NCBI GenBank assembly: GCA_036510735.1
Contig: DATCDK010000035.1
Coordinates: 1 to 29,280 of the forward strand
Length of the DNA: 29,280 nucleotides
DNA from: PALSA-607 sp036510735
GTDB lineage: Bacteria; Actinomycetota; Actinomycetes; Acidothermales; Acidothermaceae
Reading direction: 5' to 3'
Positions within the stretch are counted from its first letter, which is position 1. Every line of letters begins with the position of its first letter. Below the pieces are notes generated by a model. It had not been told where the DNA came from and searched no databases. It worked only from the letters and a program-made list of their open reading frames with translations. Positions 1-7,518 of this stretch are shown one piece after another. The position numbers were made by a program, and so were the translations under genes.

Positions 1-228
1 GATCCCTGGTACGGCGTCGGCGTCCGACCGCGTCTCGGTTTCGCAGTCGTAGATGGTGGAGAGCGCATCAGCGCGAATGCGTTTGCTTGCCTCGAGCGCG
101 AAGAGTTCCGACTGCGCGAAGAGCCTGCTGAAGGCGACCAGGGTCGGATCGTCGCTCGGTTCGAACACCGGCTCGCGGTGTTCTGTCAGCGCCTCCAGGC
201 GATCGCGCAGGGACATGTGCTCATGCAT
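1..228 (-). CDS. Partial hypothetical protein, N-terminal 76 residues
   Basis: An open minus-strand frame starts at an ATG at 228 and runs off the left edge without a stop, giving 76 codons. The start is supported by a strong ribosome binding site (AGGAAGGAG) about 5 nt upstream. The visible part is charged and probably helical. It begins MHEHMSLRDRLEALTEHREP and continues with a segment rich in Leu, Phe, Ala and Glu. I recognise no family. The gene is divergent from the HD-GYP gene, with a 222-bp gap that must hold both promoters. Confidence 0.7.
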   Translation of the reverse strand, partial: MHEHMSLRDRLEALTEHREPVFEPSDDPTLVAFSRLFAQSELFALEASKRIRADALSTIYDCETETRSDADAVPGI

Positions 229-418
229 GGCGCTCCTTCCTCACCGTCATACTCACCCATGAAACCCGCCAACTTCTCACAGACGCAGGTTTTCTTGCGC
301 TGGGGAGCTGCTTCGTTGAGGAGCCCACCGGTATCTGTGAGGAATCGAAGGGACCTCGTGGGCGGCTCCGCGCTGGGCCAACGGCCTATCGCCGGCCTCA
401 ATGTCCGCGCGCCAACTG

Positions 419-446
419 CCGACGACTAGAGAGACGTCGGGAGGGG
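419..446 (+). promoter_or_regulatory. Inverted repeat and ribosome binding site before the HD-GYP gene
   Basis: CCGACG (419-424) and CGTCGG (435-440) form a 6-bp inverted repeat with a 10-nt spacer. Its right arm runs into the GGGAGGGG ribosome binding site (439-446) of the TTG start at 451. A hairpin here would partly hide the ribosome binding site. The arms are short, so this could be chance. I saw nothing else distinctive in 229-450. Confidence 0.3.
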
Positions 447-450
447 TTCG

Positions 451-2460
451 TTGGCTATTAACGCGAACACCCCAGATTCGGCTGCCCCGGCCCAGGACGA
501 GACTCGCTGGGAAAGCCGGCGCTTTGCCGCCTGGTCGTTGCGCGCCGGCATCGTCATCGCTCCTGTTATTGCGGCCATCGTCGTCATGGCGGTCGTCAGT
601 CGCCTCGTGCCTCGACCAGGTTCCGGCTCTCTCGTGTTGGTGGTCGGCTGGTGGGCCCTGGTGCTGGCCAGTTCGCTGGTCGCGCTGTGGGCGGCCGACC
701 GTGCCGCGCGCCGACTGACTCCTCTTGCCGCTCTGCTCGATCTCGCCGTGCTGTTCCCCGGCCGCGCGCCGACCCGATTCGCGATCGCCAGGAAGGCCGG
801 CGACCTTCGGGCGCTGAAGTCCCTGTCGGAGAAGGGCAGTCCCCGCGAGCGGGGTGACCTCGCCACCGCTGCCGAACAGATCCTGGCCCTGGTCGGCTCG
901 CTGCGTGCCCATGACCGGCACACCCGCGGCCACTCCGAGCGGGTGCGCGTCTACACCGACATGATCGCCGCCGAACTCCACTTACCCGCCGCCGGAGTCG
1001 ACCGCCTGCGGTGGGCCGCGCTGTTGCACGACATCGGCAAGTTGCGGACCCCGACGTCGGTGCTGAACAAGCCGGCGAAGCTCTCGAAGTCAGAGTGGGA
1101 AGCAATACGTCGACACCCGGACGACGGGGCGGTACTCGCCGCGGATCTCTTGCCGTGGTTGGGTCCCTGGGGTCTCGCCATCGCCGAGCACCACGAGCAC
1201 TTCGACGGCACCGGATATCCGCGCGGGCTGAGCGGAACGCACATCTCACTCGCCGGACGCATCGTTGCGGTGGCCGACTCGTTCGAAACGATGACAGCAG
1301 CGCGTCCGTATAAGAGAGCGCGTACCCGCGCTGCCGGACTCGAGGAGCTGGTGCGTTTCAGCGGCCGGCAATTCGATCCGGACGTCGTGCGGGCGCTGCT
1401 CGCGGTGTCTGCTCCGAAGCTCGCATGGGCGATGGGTCCCGCATCGTGGCTGACCGGGTTGCCGTTCATCGGATCCGCCCCATCTCTGACGGGTGCCGGC
1501 ATGGCCGCACAGGCAGCGACCGGTGTTGCCGGCGTGGCAGCGGCCAGCGTCGCGGGCGTCGCGGTCGCGGCAGTACCCAACAACCCCGCGCCGACGCCGC
1601 AGCCGATCGCGCGGACGGCAACACCGGCCGTCGCTGTCGGATCACCTTCCGCTGCTCCTGCGCAGGCAGTGGCCAGTTCCCCCGCCGCCGGTCGCGTCAG
1701 CGCAATCCCCGCCCCGAATGCGCCCGTCGCTTCGAGATCTGCCGCCGCGACAGCTGCGACGGCCGTGCCGTCGCCCGCGGCAAAGACCGCCGCCGCCGGA
1801 CCCGCACTCACGACCGCCGCCGGCACCCCCACCACCAAGCCTGCGCCGACTACACCCGCGACGCCGCCGAAGAAGACCGTCACGCCCCCGCCGTCCGCCA
1901 AAGCACCCGTCGTCCCGCCATCGGCCACGCCATCGAAGCCGACGCCGACCCCGCCGGTCGCGCCTACGCCGACACCGACTCCGACTCCGACTCCGACTCC
2001 GCCCGCACCGCCTGCAGCCGGCGCGGTGCGAGTGAACTACAGCGACGCGGGTCCGCTGCCGTTGACGACTCAGCTGATGCCGGAGATCGAGGTCGTCAAC
2101 ACGAGCGCGACGCCGATCGACCTTGCCACCGTCACCGTGCGGTATTGGTTCACCGCCGACAACAGCAACGCGGACCTGAAGTACACCTGCACCTACGCGG
2201 CTGCCGGGTGCGGCACGATCACCGGCACGTTCGTGAAGACGGGTGGGCACGACGCCGACCACTATCTGCTGCTGCAACTCAGCGGCACTCTCGCGCCGGG
2301 CGCTACTACCGGCATGATTCAGCAGCGGATCACCGAGGCCAACTTGGCTCTGTTCAATCAATCCAACGATTACAGCTACGGATCGAGCATGACTTCGCAG
2401 GCGTGGACTCACATCACCGCATATGCGAACGGCAAGTTGATCTGGGGCGTGGAGCCGTAG
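451..2460 (+). CDS. Membrane HD-GYP phosphodiesterase with C-terminal CBM3-type cellulose-binding domain
   Basis: The protein has 669 residues from a TTG start preceded by GGGAGGGG. Residues ~28-53 and ~60-82 are two hydrophobic membrane segments. An HD-GYP domain follows at ~150-320, with H161, the metal-binding H193-D194 (LLHDIGK), H247-H248-E249 and the D252-GTGYP motif all present, so it should be active against cyclic di-GMP. An Ala/Val-rich stretch (~348-375) could be a third membrane span. A long Pro/Ala/Thr linker (~376-525) leads to a domain at 526-669 with the CBM3 pattern (VRVNYSD, EIEVVNTS, VTVRYWFT, QAWTHITAYANGKLIWG). Inferred topology: cytoplasmic HD-GYP and outside carbohydrate-binding domain, that is, a receptor that could link polysaccharide binding to c-di-GMP breakdown. 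The domain calls are firm. The third span and the signalling role are inference. Confidence 0.88.
   Translation: MAINANTPDSAAPAQDETRWESRRFAAWSLRAGIVIAPVIAAIVVMAVVSRLVPRPGSGSLVLVVGWWALVLASSLVALWAADRAARRLTPLAALLDLAVLFPGRAPTRFAIARKAGDLRALKSLSEKGSPRERGDLATAAEQILALVGSLRAHDRHTRGHSERVRVYTDMIAAELHLPAAGVDRLRWAALLHDIGKLRTPTSVLNKPAKLSKSEWEAIRRHPDDGAVLAADLLPWLGPWGLAIAEHHEHFDGTGYPRGLSGTHISLAGRIVAVADSFETMTAARPYKRARTRAAGLEELVRFSGRQFDPDVVRALLAVSAPKLAWAMGPASWLTGLPFIGSAPSLTGAGMAAQAATGVAGVAAASVAGVAVAAVPNNPAPTPQPIARTATPAVAVGSPSAAPAQAVASSPAAGRVSAIPAPNAPVASRSAAATAATAVPSPAAKTAAAGPALTTAAGTPTTKPAPTTPATPPKKTVTPPPSAKAPVVPPSATPSKPTPTPPVAPTPTPTPTPTPTPPAPPAAGAVRVNYSDAGPLPLTTQLMPEIEVVNTSATPIDLATVTVRYWFTADNSNADLKYTCTYAAAGCGTITGTFVKTGGHDADHYLLLQLSGTLAPGATTGMIQQRITEANLALFNQSNDYSYGSSMTSQAWTHITAYANGKLIWGVEP
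1969..1998 (+). repeat. Hexamer tandem repeat in the Pro-Thr linker
   Basis: CCGACA is followed by four perfect CCGACT units, encoding a (Pro-Thr)n stretch in the linker before the CBM3-type domain. Such short repeats can expand or contract in 6-bp steps without breaking the frame. Confidence 0.8.
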
Positions 2461-2542
2461 ATCGCCGAGCACGAGGGCCAGCTGTGGATAGTCGCGAATA
2501 CCATGGCGCCGGTTCTGCCACGATCGGTTGAGGCTCCGCCCG

Positions 2543-2570
2543 CCGTAGCACGCTGTGCTACGGTGCGGTC
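2543..2570 (+). promoter_or_regulatory. Operator and probable leaderless promoter of phd-vapC
   Basis: CCGTAGCAC (2543-2551) and GTGCTACGG (2555-2563) form a perfect 9-bp inverted repeat with a 3-nt centre. TACGGT (2559-2564) fits the actinobacterial -10 pattern TANNNT and lies 6 nt before the ATG at 2571. No Shine-Dalgarno is present. This is the usual geometry of a leaderless transcript starting at the A of ATG. The palindrome covers the -10, as expected for autorepression by the antitoxin-toxin complex. Confidence 0.65.
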
Positions 2571-2825
2571 ATGTCTCGAGACATTACCCAGCGACAGCTG
2601 AGAAACGAGAGCGGCGAAATCATGAGGGGGCTGGACCGAGGTGAGACATTCGTCGTCACGCGAAACGGCGTACCCGTCGGAGAACTGAGTCCCCTCCGCC
2701 GCCATCGGTTCGTCGATGCCGACACGGCGATCGCGCTATTCCGGGGCGCTCCGGCAGTCGATCTTTCCCAGCTTCGCGCCGATCTCGACAGCGTGGCGTC
2801 TCAGGACTCAGGCCCTCGTGCCTAA
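2571..2825 (+). CDS. Phd/YefM-family antitoxin
   Basis: This 84-residue protein has the Phd/YefM N-terminal pattern: MSRDITQRQLRNESGEIMRGL, then a strand-rich GETFVVTRNGVPVGELSP. These antitoxins bind their own operator through this half and cover the toxin with the C-terminal half. The start directly follows the inverted repeat at 2543-2563. The stop overlaps the GTG start of the PIN toxin, so the two genes are translationally coupled. A Phd-type antitoxin paired with a VapC toxin is a common combination. Confidence 0.88.
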   Translation: MSRDITQRQLRNESGEIMRGLDRGETFVVTRNGVPVGELSPLRRHRFVDADTAIALFRGAPAVDLSQLRADLDSVASQDSGPRA

Positions 2826-3231
2826 GCGGACGCGCGACCCACGGGGAGTCATCGACACCTCGGTCGTGATCGAACTCGAACAGCTCGAAGCTGGCCAGCT
2901 CCCACTTGAGCTCGCTGTCAGCGCCATCACGATGGCGGAACTCGCTGCGGGTCCGCATGCAACTGCCGACGCCGACGAACGTGGACGCCGTCAGGATCGC
3001 CTGCAGCGCGCAGAAGCCGCATTTGATCCGCTCCCTTTCGACGTAGCTGCGGCTCGCGCGTATGGGCGGATCTACGCAGCCGAAATCGCCAGGGGCCGCA
3101 AGGCCCGCGGCCCGCGCGCACTGGACCTCCTCATCGCTGCGACCGCGTGTGCCGCAGGCCTTCCTCTGTACACGCGCAACCCGCAAGACTTCCAGAGCTT
3201 CCAGGGACTCGTCGACATCGTCGCCGTTTGA
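2818..3231 (+). CDS. VapC-family PIN-domain toxin (ribonuclease)
   Basis: The protein has 137 residues from a GTG start overlapping the antitoxin stop by 8 bp. An upstream in-frame start lies inside the antitoxin gene and would add residues unrelated to PIN domains. The PIN acidic residues are visible: D13 (VIDTSVV), E41 (TMAELAAGP), D103 (ALDLLIAATA) and D124 (TRNPQDF). VapC toxins cut tRNA or rRNA with bound Mg2+, and the RNA target cannot be told from sequence. It forms a toxin-antitoxin pair with the Phd-type gene before it. Confidence 0.88.
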   Translation: MPKRTRDPRGVIDTSVVIELEQLEAGQLPLELAVSAITMAELAAGPHATADADERGRRQDRLQRAEAAFDPLPFDVAAARAYGRIYAAEIARGRKARGPRALDLLIAATACAAGLPLYTRNPQDFQSFQGLVDIVAV

Positions 3232-3250
3232 GCTGCGGCAGGATTCAGGC

Positions 3251-4132
3251 ATGCCGGACATCGACGAGGTCGCCGATGAGCTCTACGGGCTCCCACTCGA
3301 AGAGTTCACCGCTGCCCGGACGCGATATGAGAAAGACGCCAAGGCGGCTGGTGACCGCCACGCGGCTGCTGGCATTCACAGTCTGGCCAAGCCGACGGTG
3401 ACGGCGTGGCTGGCGAATCAGCTGGTCCGCGCGCACCGCTCTGAGCTGGAGCCATTGCTGGAACTTGGTGGCGCGTTACGCGACGCCACCCAGAATCTGG
3501 ACGGCGATCAGCTGCGGGAATTGTCTCGCCAGCAACAGAAACTGGTGCACGCGCTGGTCCAACAGGCCCGTGCGTTGGCGCGCGCAGCCGATCGCTCAGT
3601 GAGCGAGGACGCGGTCCGTGGATTGGAAGAGACGCTGCGCGCCGCGCTGGCTGACGAGCAGGCTGGCCGCTTACTCCTCGCTGGCCACCTGACCGACGCC
3701 TTGCACAGCTCAGACTTCGGCTCGGGATTCGGCGCGGGATCTGACGACCTCGCCGACGTGATCCCGATTTCGCGCAAAGCTGCGGGCAGTTCCCGGGCGC
3801 AGCCGGACGAGCGGCCGCCTCGCGACGAGCAGCGGCAACGGGCTGAGTACGCGCTCGCCGAGGCGGGGCGGGCGCTCGCCGGCGCAACAGCTGCCCGAGA
3901 CGACGCGCGGGCACGGGCAACCGCAGCTGAGGAGGCTGCGGCGTCCGCTCACACACGGATCGAGGTACTGCGTCAGCAATTAGAGGAGGCGAACCACGCG
4001 GCGTCCGATGCCGACCGCCACCGTCGCGAGGTCGCCAGCGCACTGGAGCAAGCCGAGCGCGCCGTCCGGGGTGCCGACCGCCGAAACGCTGAGGCACAAG
4101 AGCGGCGCGACGGCATCGCGAAGGGTGACTGA
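3251..4132 (+). CDS. Coiled-coil protein of a common actinobacterial family, function unknown
   Basis: This 293-residue protein starts at the ATG at 3251. A longer open frame upstream is only overlap with the vapC frame. The N-terminal ~130 residues include LPLEEFTAARTRYEKDAKAAGD and KPTVTAWLANQLVR, a pattern I associate with a widespread but uncharacterised actinobacterial family. Residues ~190-290 are very rich in Ala, Arg, Glu and Gln with heptad-like spacing, indicating a long coiled coil. No signal peptide or membrane segment is seen, so it is probably cytoplasmic. It follows vapC by 19 bp and converges on the diguanylate cyclase gene. No function is assigned. Confidence 0.75.
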   Translation: MPDIDEVADELYGLPLEEFTAARTRYEKDAKAAGDRHAAAGIHSLAKPTVTAWLANQLVRAHRSELEPLLELGGALRDATQNLDGDQLRELSRQQQKLVHALVQQARALARAADRSVSEDAVRGLEETLRAALADEQAGRLLLAGHLTDALHSSDFGSGFGAGSDDLADVIPISRKAAGSSRAQPDERPPRDEQRQRAEYALAEAGRALAGATAARDDARARATAAEEAAASAHTRIEVLRQQLEEANHAASDADRHRREVASALEQAERAVRGADRRNAEAQERRDGIAKGD

Positions 4133-4153
4133 CGAGCGCACCGTTTGATGCCG

Positions 4154-5530
4154 TCAGACCGCTTGCCCGAGATCGGGCTTCACCGAAGGTCCGACAAGGG
4201 AGTCGTGCACCTCGGCGTCGAAGAGTTGGAAGCGATTCTTGCCGCTGCCCTTCGCCATGTACATCGCGAAGTCGGCGTTGCGCAATAGCTCCGCCGCGTC
4301 AGCAGTTTCGGCCAGGCGAACGGCGGCACCGATGCTCACCGACACAACAAGACTGCGGTTGTTGAGAGTGAATGGGAGGTGCAACGTGCTAAGAATCCGT
4401 TCCGCGACAGCACTCGCGGCGGTGCTCGCATCTGGCGCTACCACCAGAATAGCGAATTCGTCCCCACCGAGACGGGCTACCGAGTCTTGCGGACGCACGC
4501 AATCGTTCAGTCTGGTCGCCAGCTGGACCAGCAATGCATCGCCTCCCTCGTGGCCCAGTGAATCGTTGACCTCTTTGAAGTCGTCGACGTCGATGAAAAG
4601 AACGCCCTCCTGCATGGCTCTGCGATCGGCGCTGCGCCCAAACGACGAAGTGAGGCGTTCCGTAAGTGACGCGCGATTCAGGAGTCCGGTCAGGGAGTCG
4701 CGGGTAGCTCGAAACGTGAGGGCCACGTGACTCTCGCGCAACGCGCCGGCCATGCCGTTGAAGGCACCGGCCAATTCACCGAGCTCATCGCTTCGCCCGA
4801 TGGCGATGCGATGCTCATACTCGCCGGCCTGGAGTTTCAAGACGCCTTGGTGCATCGTCGTCACTGGGCGCAACAGGTCGCGGACCATTCGGCGCCGGTA
4901 GTACACCGTCGCCGCAAGCGCAAGGCTGAAGAGGCAAAGTAGCGCGACGATCAGCAACCGCTCGAGGCTGGCTGCGTGGGCGAGCCCCCGATCCATCGCG
5001 TCGAGCGATGGCCCCTCCAAGCTGCCGATCAATGCTCCGACGGCGTCGGAGGACGCGCCATACAGCGGGTTGTCGACCGAATGGTCGCCATGCAGGTCCC
5101 CAACCTCCGTGCTCCACAGGCCGTAGGTCGTCAGGCCGCTTTGCCAGAGCTTCGCCGCCTGGACCACGGTTGCCCGCATGCCGTTGTTGACGGGGAACAC
5201 GGTCTGGGCATGGGCGAACAGTGCGGAGATTTCCTGCTGCTGTTGAACATACGCAAGGCGATCAACAGACTCATTACTGAGGAGCTTGTGCCCAGTTTCC
5301 TCGTGCGCCACAACATCCTTGCTGAGCGTGGCGACCGTTACCGACTCGACATGCAACTGGCGCCCCGTCGCCCGAACTTGGTCAACCAGCCCGCGCACCC
5401 CAACGATGGTGGCGATCGCCGACACCAACAAGAGCACCAGCATGATCGCGAACGCGCGGGACCACTCACGCCGCAGGCTGCGCCGACGCGTGGCCCCATT
5501 CTTGGCCAGTAGCGGGTCTGGGCTACCCAT
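4154..5530 (-). CDS. Membrane diguanylate cyclase (sensor-HAMP-GGDEF)
   Basis: This 458-residue protein makes cyclic di-GMP from two GTP. Membrane segments at ~27-48 and ~192-211 bracket a ~140-residue helical outside sensor region. A HAMP-like linker (~212-264) leads to a GGDEF domain (~275-436) with intact active site G355-G-D-E-F359. An RxxD inhibitory site (R346-P-Q-D349) sits five residues before GGDEF, so product feedback is expected. The domain also has DSLTGLLNR, FIDVDDFKEVNDSLGH and the C-terminal ADFAMYMAKGSGKNRF. No EAL domain is present. The ATG at 5530 has GGAAGG 7 nt upstream. The sensor ligand is unknown. It acts opposite to the HD-GYP protein encoded nearby. Confidence 0.92.
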   Translation of the reverse strand: MGSPDPLLAKNGATRRRSLRREWSRAFAIMLVLLLVSAIATIVGVRGLVDQVRATGRQLHVESVTVATLSKDVVAHEETGHKLLSNESVDRLAYVQQQQEISALFAHAQTVFPVNNGMRATVVQAAKLWQSGLTTYGLWSTEVGDLHGDHSVDNPLYGASSDAVGALIGSLEGPSLDAMDRGLAHAASLERLLIVALLCLFSLALAATVYYRRRMVRDLLRPVTTMHQGVLKLQAGEYEHRIAIGRSDELGELAGAFNGMAGALRESHVALTFRATRDSLTGLLNRASLTERLTSSFGRSADRRAMQEGVLFIDVDDFKEVNDSLGHEGGDALLVQLATRLNDCVRPQDSVARLGGDEFAILVVAPDASTAASAVAERILSTLHLPFTLNNRSLVVSVSIGAAVRLAETADAAELLRNADFAMYMAKGSGKNRFQLFDAEVHDSLVGPSVKPDLGQAV

Positions 5531-5798
5531 GGCAATGCCTTCCAGGGCCGTGGCGACGAGTGTCGTCTGCGCTCAATCGGTCGCTCGCAACCAAATCTGA
5601 GACGTCTTAGGGGTGACATCGCATTTGCCCGCGTGTAAGCCTGTAATCACGGGCGGACGGATACGGCGATCGGCGACGAACCGGTGCCGACGTTATTCGA
5701 GCAGCACCCGGCTGACAGCTGTTCGTCCGATGACTTTGCTCTCTACGATTCGTCTCACTGACGAGCCGCCCATGAGCGGCACGGTTGGAGGAGTCGGC

Positions 5799-6914
5799 AT
5801 GAGCGGTGTTCGGGTACTGGTCGGCACCCGCAAGGGAGCTTTCGTCTTAACATCCGACGGGGGGCGAACTGCGTGGGATGTGAGCGGCCCACACTTCCCC
5901 GGGTGGGAGATCTACCACGTCGCCGGGTCGGCCGCCGATCCGACGCGGCTCTACGCGTCGCAGTCCAGCGGCTGGTTCGGCCAGGTCATCCAGCGATCCG
6001 ATGACGGTGGCCTGACCTGGGCACCGGTCGGCAACCAGTTCGTCTACGACGGCGCCGCGGGCACCCACCAGTGGTACGACGGCACGCAACGACCGTGGGA
6101 GTTCACCAGGGTCTGGCATCTGGAACCATCACGGACGGATCCGGACACGATCTATGCCGGCGTCCAGGATGCTGCGTTGTTCAAAACCACAGACGGCGGC
6201 TCGACTTGGCATGAACTCGAGTCCCTGCGTCAACACAAGACTGGACCTGACTGGCAACCGGGTGCCGGCGGCATGTGCCTGCACACCATCGTCTTGGACC
6301 CGACGCGCGAGCAACGGATGTTTGCCGCCATCTCCGCGGCTGGGGTCTTTCGCACCGACGACGCCGGCGCGACGTGGCGTCCAGTGAACAAGGGCCTGCA
6401 TTCGGAAGGCATCCCCGACGGTGACTCCGAGGTAGGGCATTGCGTGCACAGCCTTGCGATGCACCCCACCCGGCCCGAAACGTTGTTCATGCAAAAGCAC
6501 TGGGACGTGATGCGCACTGACGACGCTGGTGAATCGTGGCAGGACGTCGGCGACAACCTGCCGACCGACTTCGGATTCGTGATCGACGTCCACGCCCACG
6601 AGCCTGAGACGATCTACGTCGTTCCGATCAAGAGCGACTCCCAGCACTTCCCGCTCGACGGCCAGCTGCGGGTTTATCGCAGCCGGACAGGCGGCAACGA
6701 CTGGGAGCCGCTCACCAAGGGCCTGCCGCAGCGCGACTGCTACGTGAATGTGTTGCGCGACGCGATGGCCGTCGACTGCCTCGACGACTGCGGCATCTAC
6801 TTCGGCACCACCGGTGGCCAGGTCTACGCGTCGACCGACGCCGGCGACAACTGGTCGCCGATCGTCCGTGACCTCCCGGCCGTGCTGTCGGTGGAAGTCC
6901 AGACGTTGCCATGA
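5799..6914 (+). CDS. BNR/Asp-box beta-propeller protein (sialidase-like fold)
   Basis: The 371-residue protein begins MSGVRVLVGTRKGAFVLTSD. The ATG at 5799 was chosen because GGAGGAG lies just upstream; an in-frame ATG at 5772 lacks this. At least five Asp-box motifs (S/T-x-D-x-G-x-T/S/N-W) are visible: RSDDGGLTW, KTTDGGSTW, RTDDAGATW, RTDDAGESW and ASTDAGDNW. They mark successive blades of a beta-propeller. There is no signal peptide, so a cytoplasmic location is likely and a secreted sialidase is unlikely. The stop overlaps the start of a MoaD/ThiS-like gene by 4 bp, implying coupled expression. Substrate and reaction are unknown; automated labels such as exo-alpha-sialidase would be misleading. 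Confidence 0.8.
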   Translation: MSGVRVLVGTRKGAFVLTSDGGRTAWDVSGPHFPGWEIYHVAGSAADPTRLYASQSSGWFGQVIQRSDDGGLTWAPVGNQFVYDGAAGTHQWYDGTQRPWEFTRVWHLEPSRTDPDTIYAGVQDAALFKTTDGGSTWHELESLRQHKTGPDWQPGAGGMCLHTIVLDPTREQRMFAAISAAGVFRTDDAGATWRPVNKGLHSEGIPDGDSEVGHCVHSLAMHPTRPETLFMQKHWDVMRTDDAGESWQDVGDNLPTDFGFVIDVHAHEPETIYVVPIKSDSQHFPLDGQLRVYRSRTGGNDWEPLTKGLPQRDCYVNVLRDAMAVDCLDDCGIYFGTTGGQVYASTDAGDNWSPIVRDLPAVLSVEVQTLP

Positions 6915-7207
6915 TCCGCGTTGTGCTGCCTGCCCATCTGCGGGCGCTGGCCCGGGTCGAGGGCGAGGTGCAGTTGGACGTCGAGGGGCCGGTCACCCAG
7001 CGCGCCGTGCTGGACGCCCTCGAAGCCACCTACCCGATGCTCTGCGGGACGGTCCGCAATCAAGTCACGCAACAGCGGCGTCCGTTCGTACGGTTCTTCG
7101 CTTGCGAAGAAGATCTCTCACATGCCGCACCCGACGCCGCCTTACCGGACGCCGTCGCGCTCGGCGCCGAGCCGCTACTGATCATCGGGGCGATGGCCGG
7201 CGGCTGA
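6911..7207 (+). CDS. MoaD/ThiS-like ubiquitin-fold protein
   Basis: This 98-residue protein fits the small beta-grasp sulfur-carrier family: N-terminal strand IRVVLPAHLRALA, central LDALEATYPML and a C-terminal double glycine (GAMAGG). In MoaD and ThiS that diglycine is adenylated and carries thiocarboxylate sulfur. The ATG overlaps the stop of the propeller gene (ATGA). It differs from the more typical MoaD encoded at 19888-20133, being longer with an extended middle (RRPFVRFFACEEDL). It may be a sulfur carrier or modifier specific to the propeller protein rather than a molybdopterin synthase subunit. No E1-like MoeB gene lies in the window. Confidence 0.75.
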   Translation: MIRVVLPAHLRALARVEGEVQLDVEGPVTQRAVLDALEATYPMLCGTVRNQVTQQRRPFVRFFACEEDLSHAAPDAALPDAVALGAEPLLIIGAMAGG

Positions 7208-7272
7208 GGTTTCAGCGGAGGTCTGCTGCGGGAGAACCATGGTGGAAACGGTCCCGCACCACAGGAGGCACC

Positions 7273-7509
7273 ATGTCCGCCGAAGACAAGACGCTCGGTT
7301 CACCGGATGAGACACGCGGCGGGCCGAACATCGAAGCCGCCATCGCGAACGCCGAAGAGGGCAGCGTGGTCGAGGGCGTGCACACTCTGCCCGGTGAGGA
7401 TGAGAACCACGACTCGCGGTTGGAACAGATGCCCGAGGTCGAAGGCGTGACCGAAGGCCGCGTCGATGACGAATCGCCGCCAGGCGGACCGCCGTACAAG
7501 CCTGAATAA
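7273..7509 (+). CDS. Small acidic protein, function unknown
   Basis: A 78-residue protein with a strong ribosome binding site (AGGAGG, 7263-7268) before the ATG at 7273. It is rich in Glu, Asp, Gly and Pro, has no hydrophobic core pattern and is probably disordered. It ends GGPPYKPE. It stands 65 bp after the MoaD-like gene and stops 9 bp before the convergent moaA stop. I recognise no family. The good ribosome binding site and uninterrupted frame support a real gene. Confidence 0.6.
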   Translation: MSAEDKTLGSPDETRGGPNIEAAIANAEEGSVVEGVHTLPGEDENHDSRLEQMPEVEGVTEGRVDDESPPGGPPYKPE

Positions 7510-7518
7510 CAAGTGGCC

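Noticed and set aside
951..1928. 325-codon minus-strand frame within the HD-GYP gene
   Set aside because: Its Ala/Gly/Val-rich translation mirrors the Pro/Ala/Thr linker codons of the real gene; the HD-GYP and CBM3 motifs lie on the plus strand.
5799..6914. Secreted sialidase
   Set aside because: No signal peptide, and Asp-boxes alone mark a propeller fold and not sialidase activity; I did not see the catalytic Arg triad arrangement.
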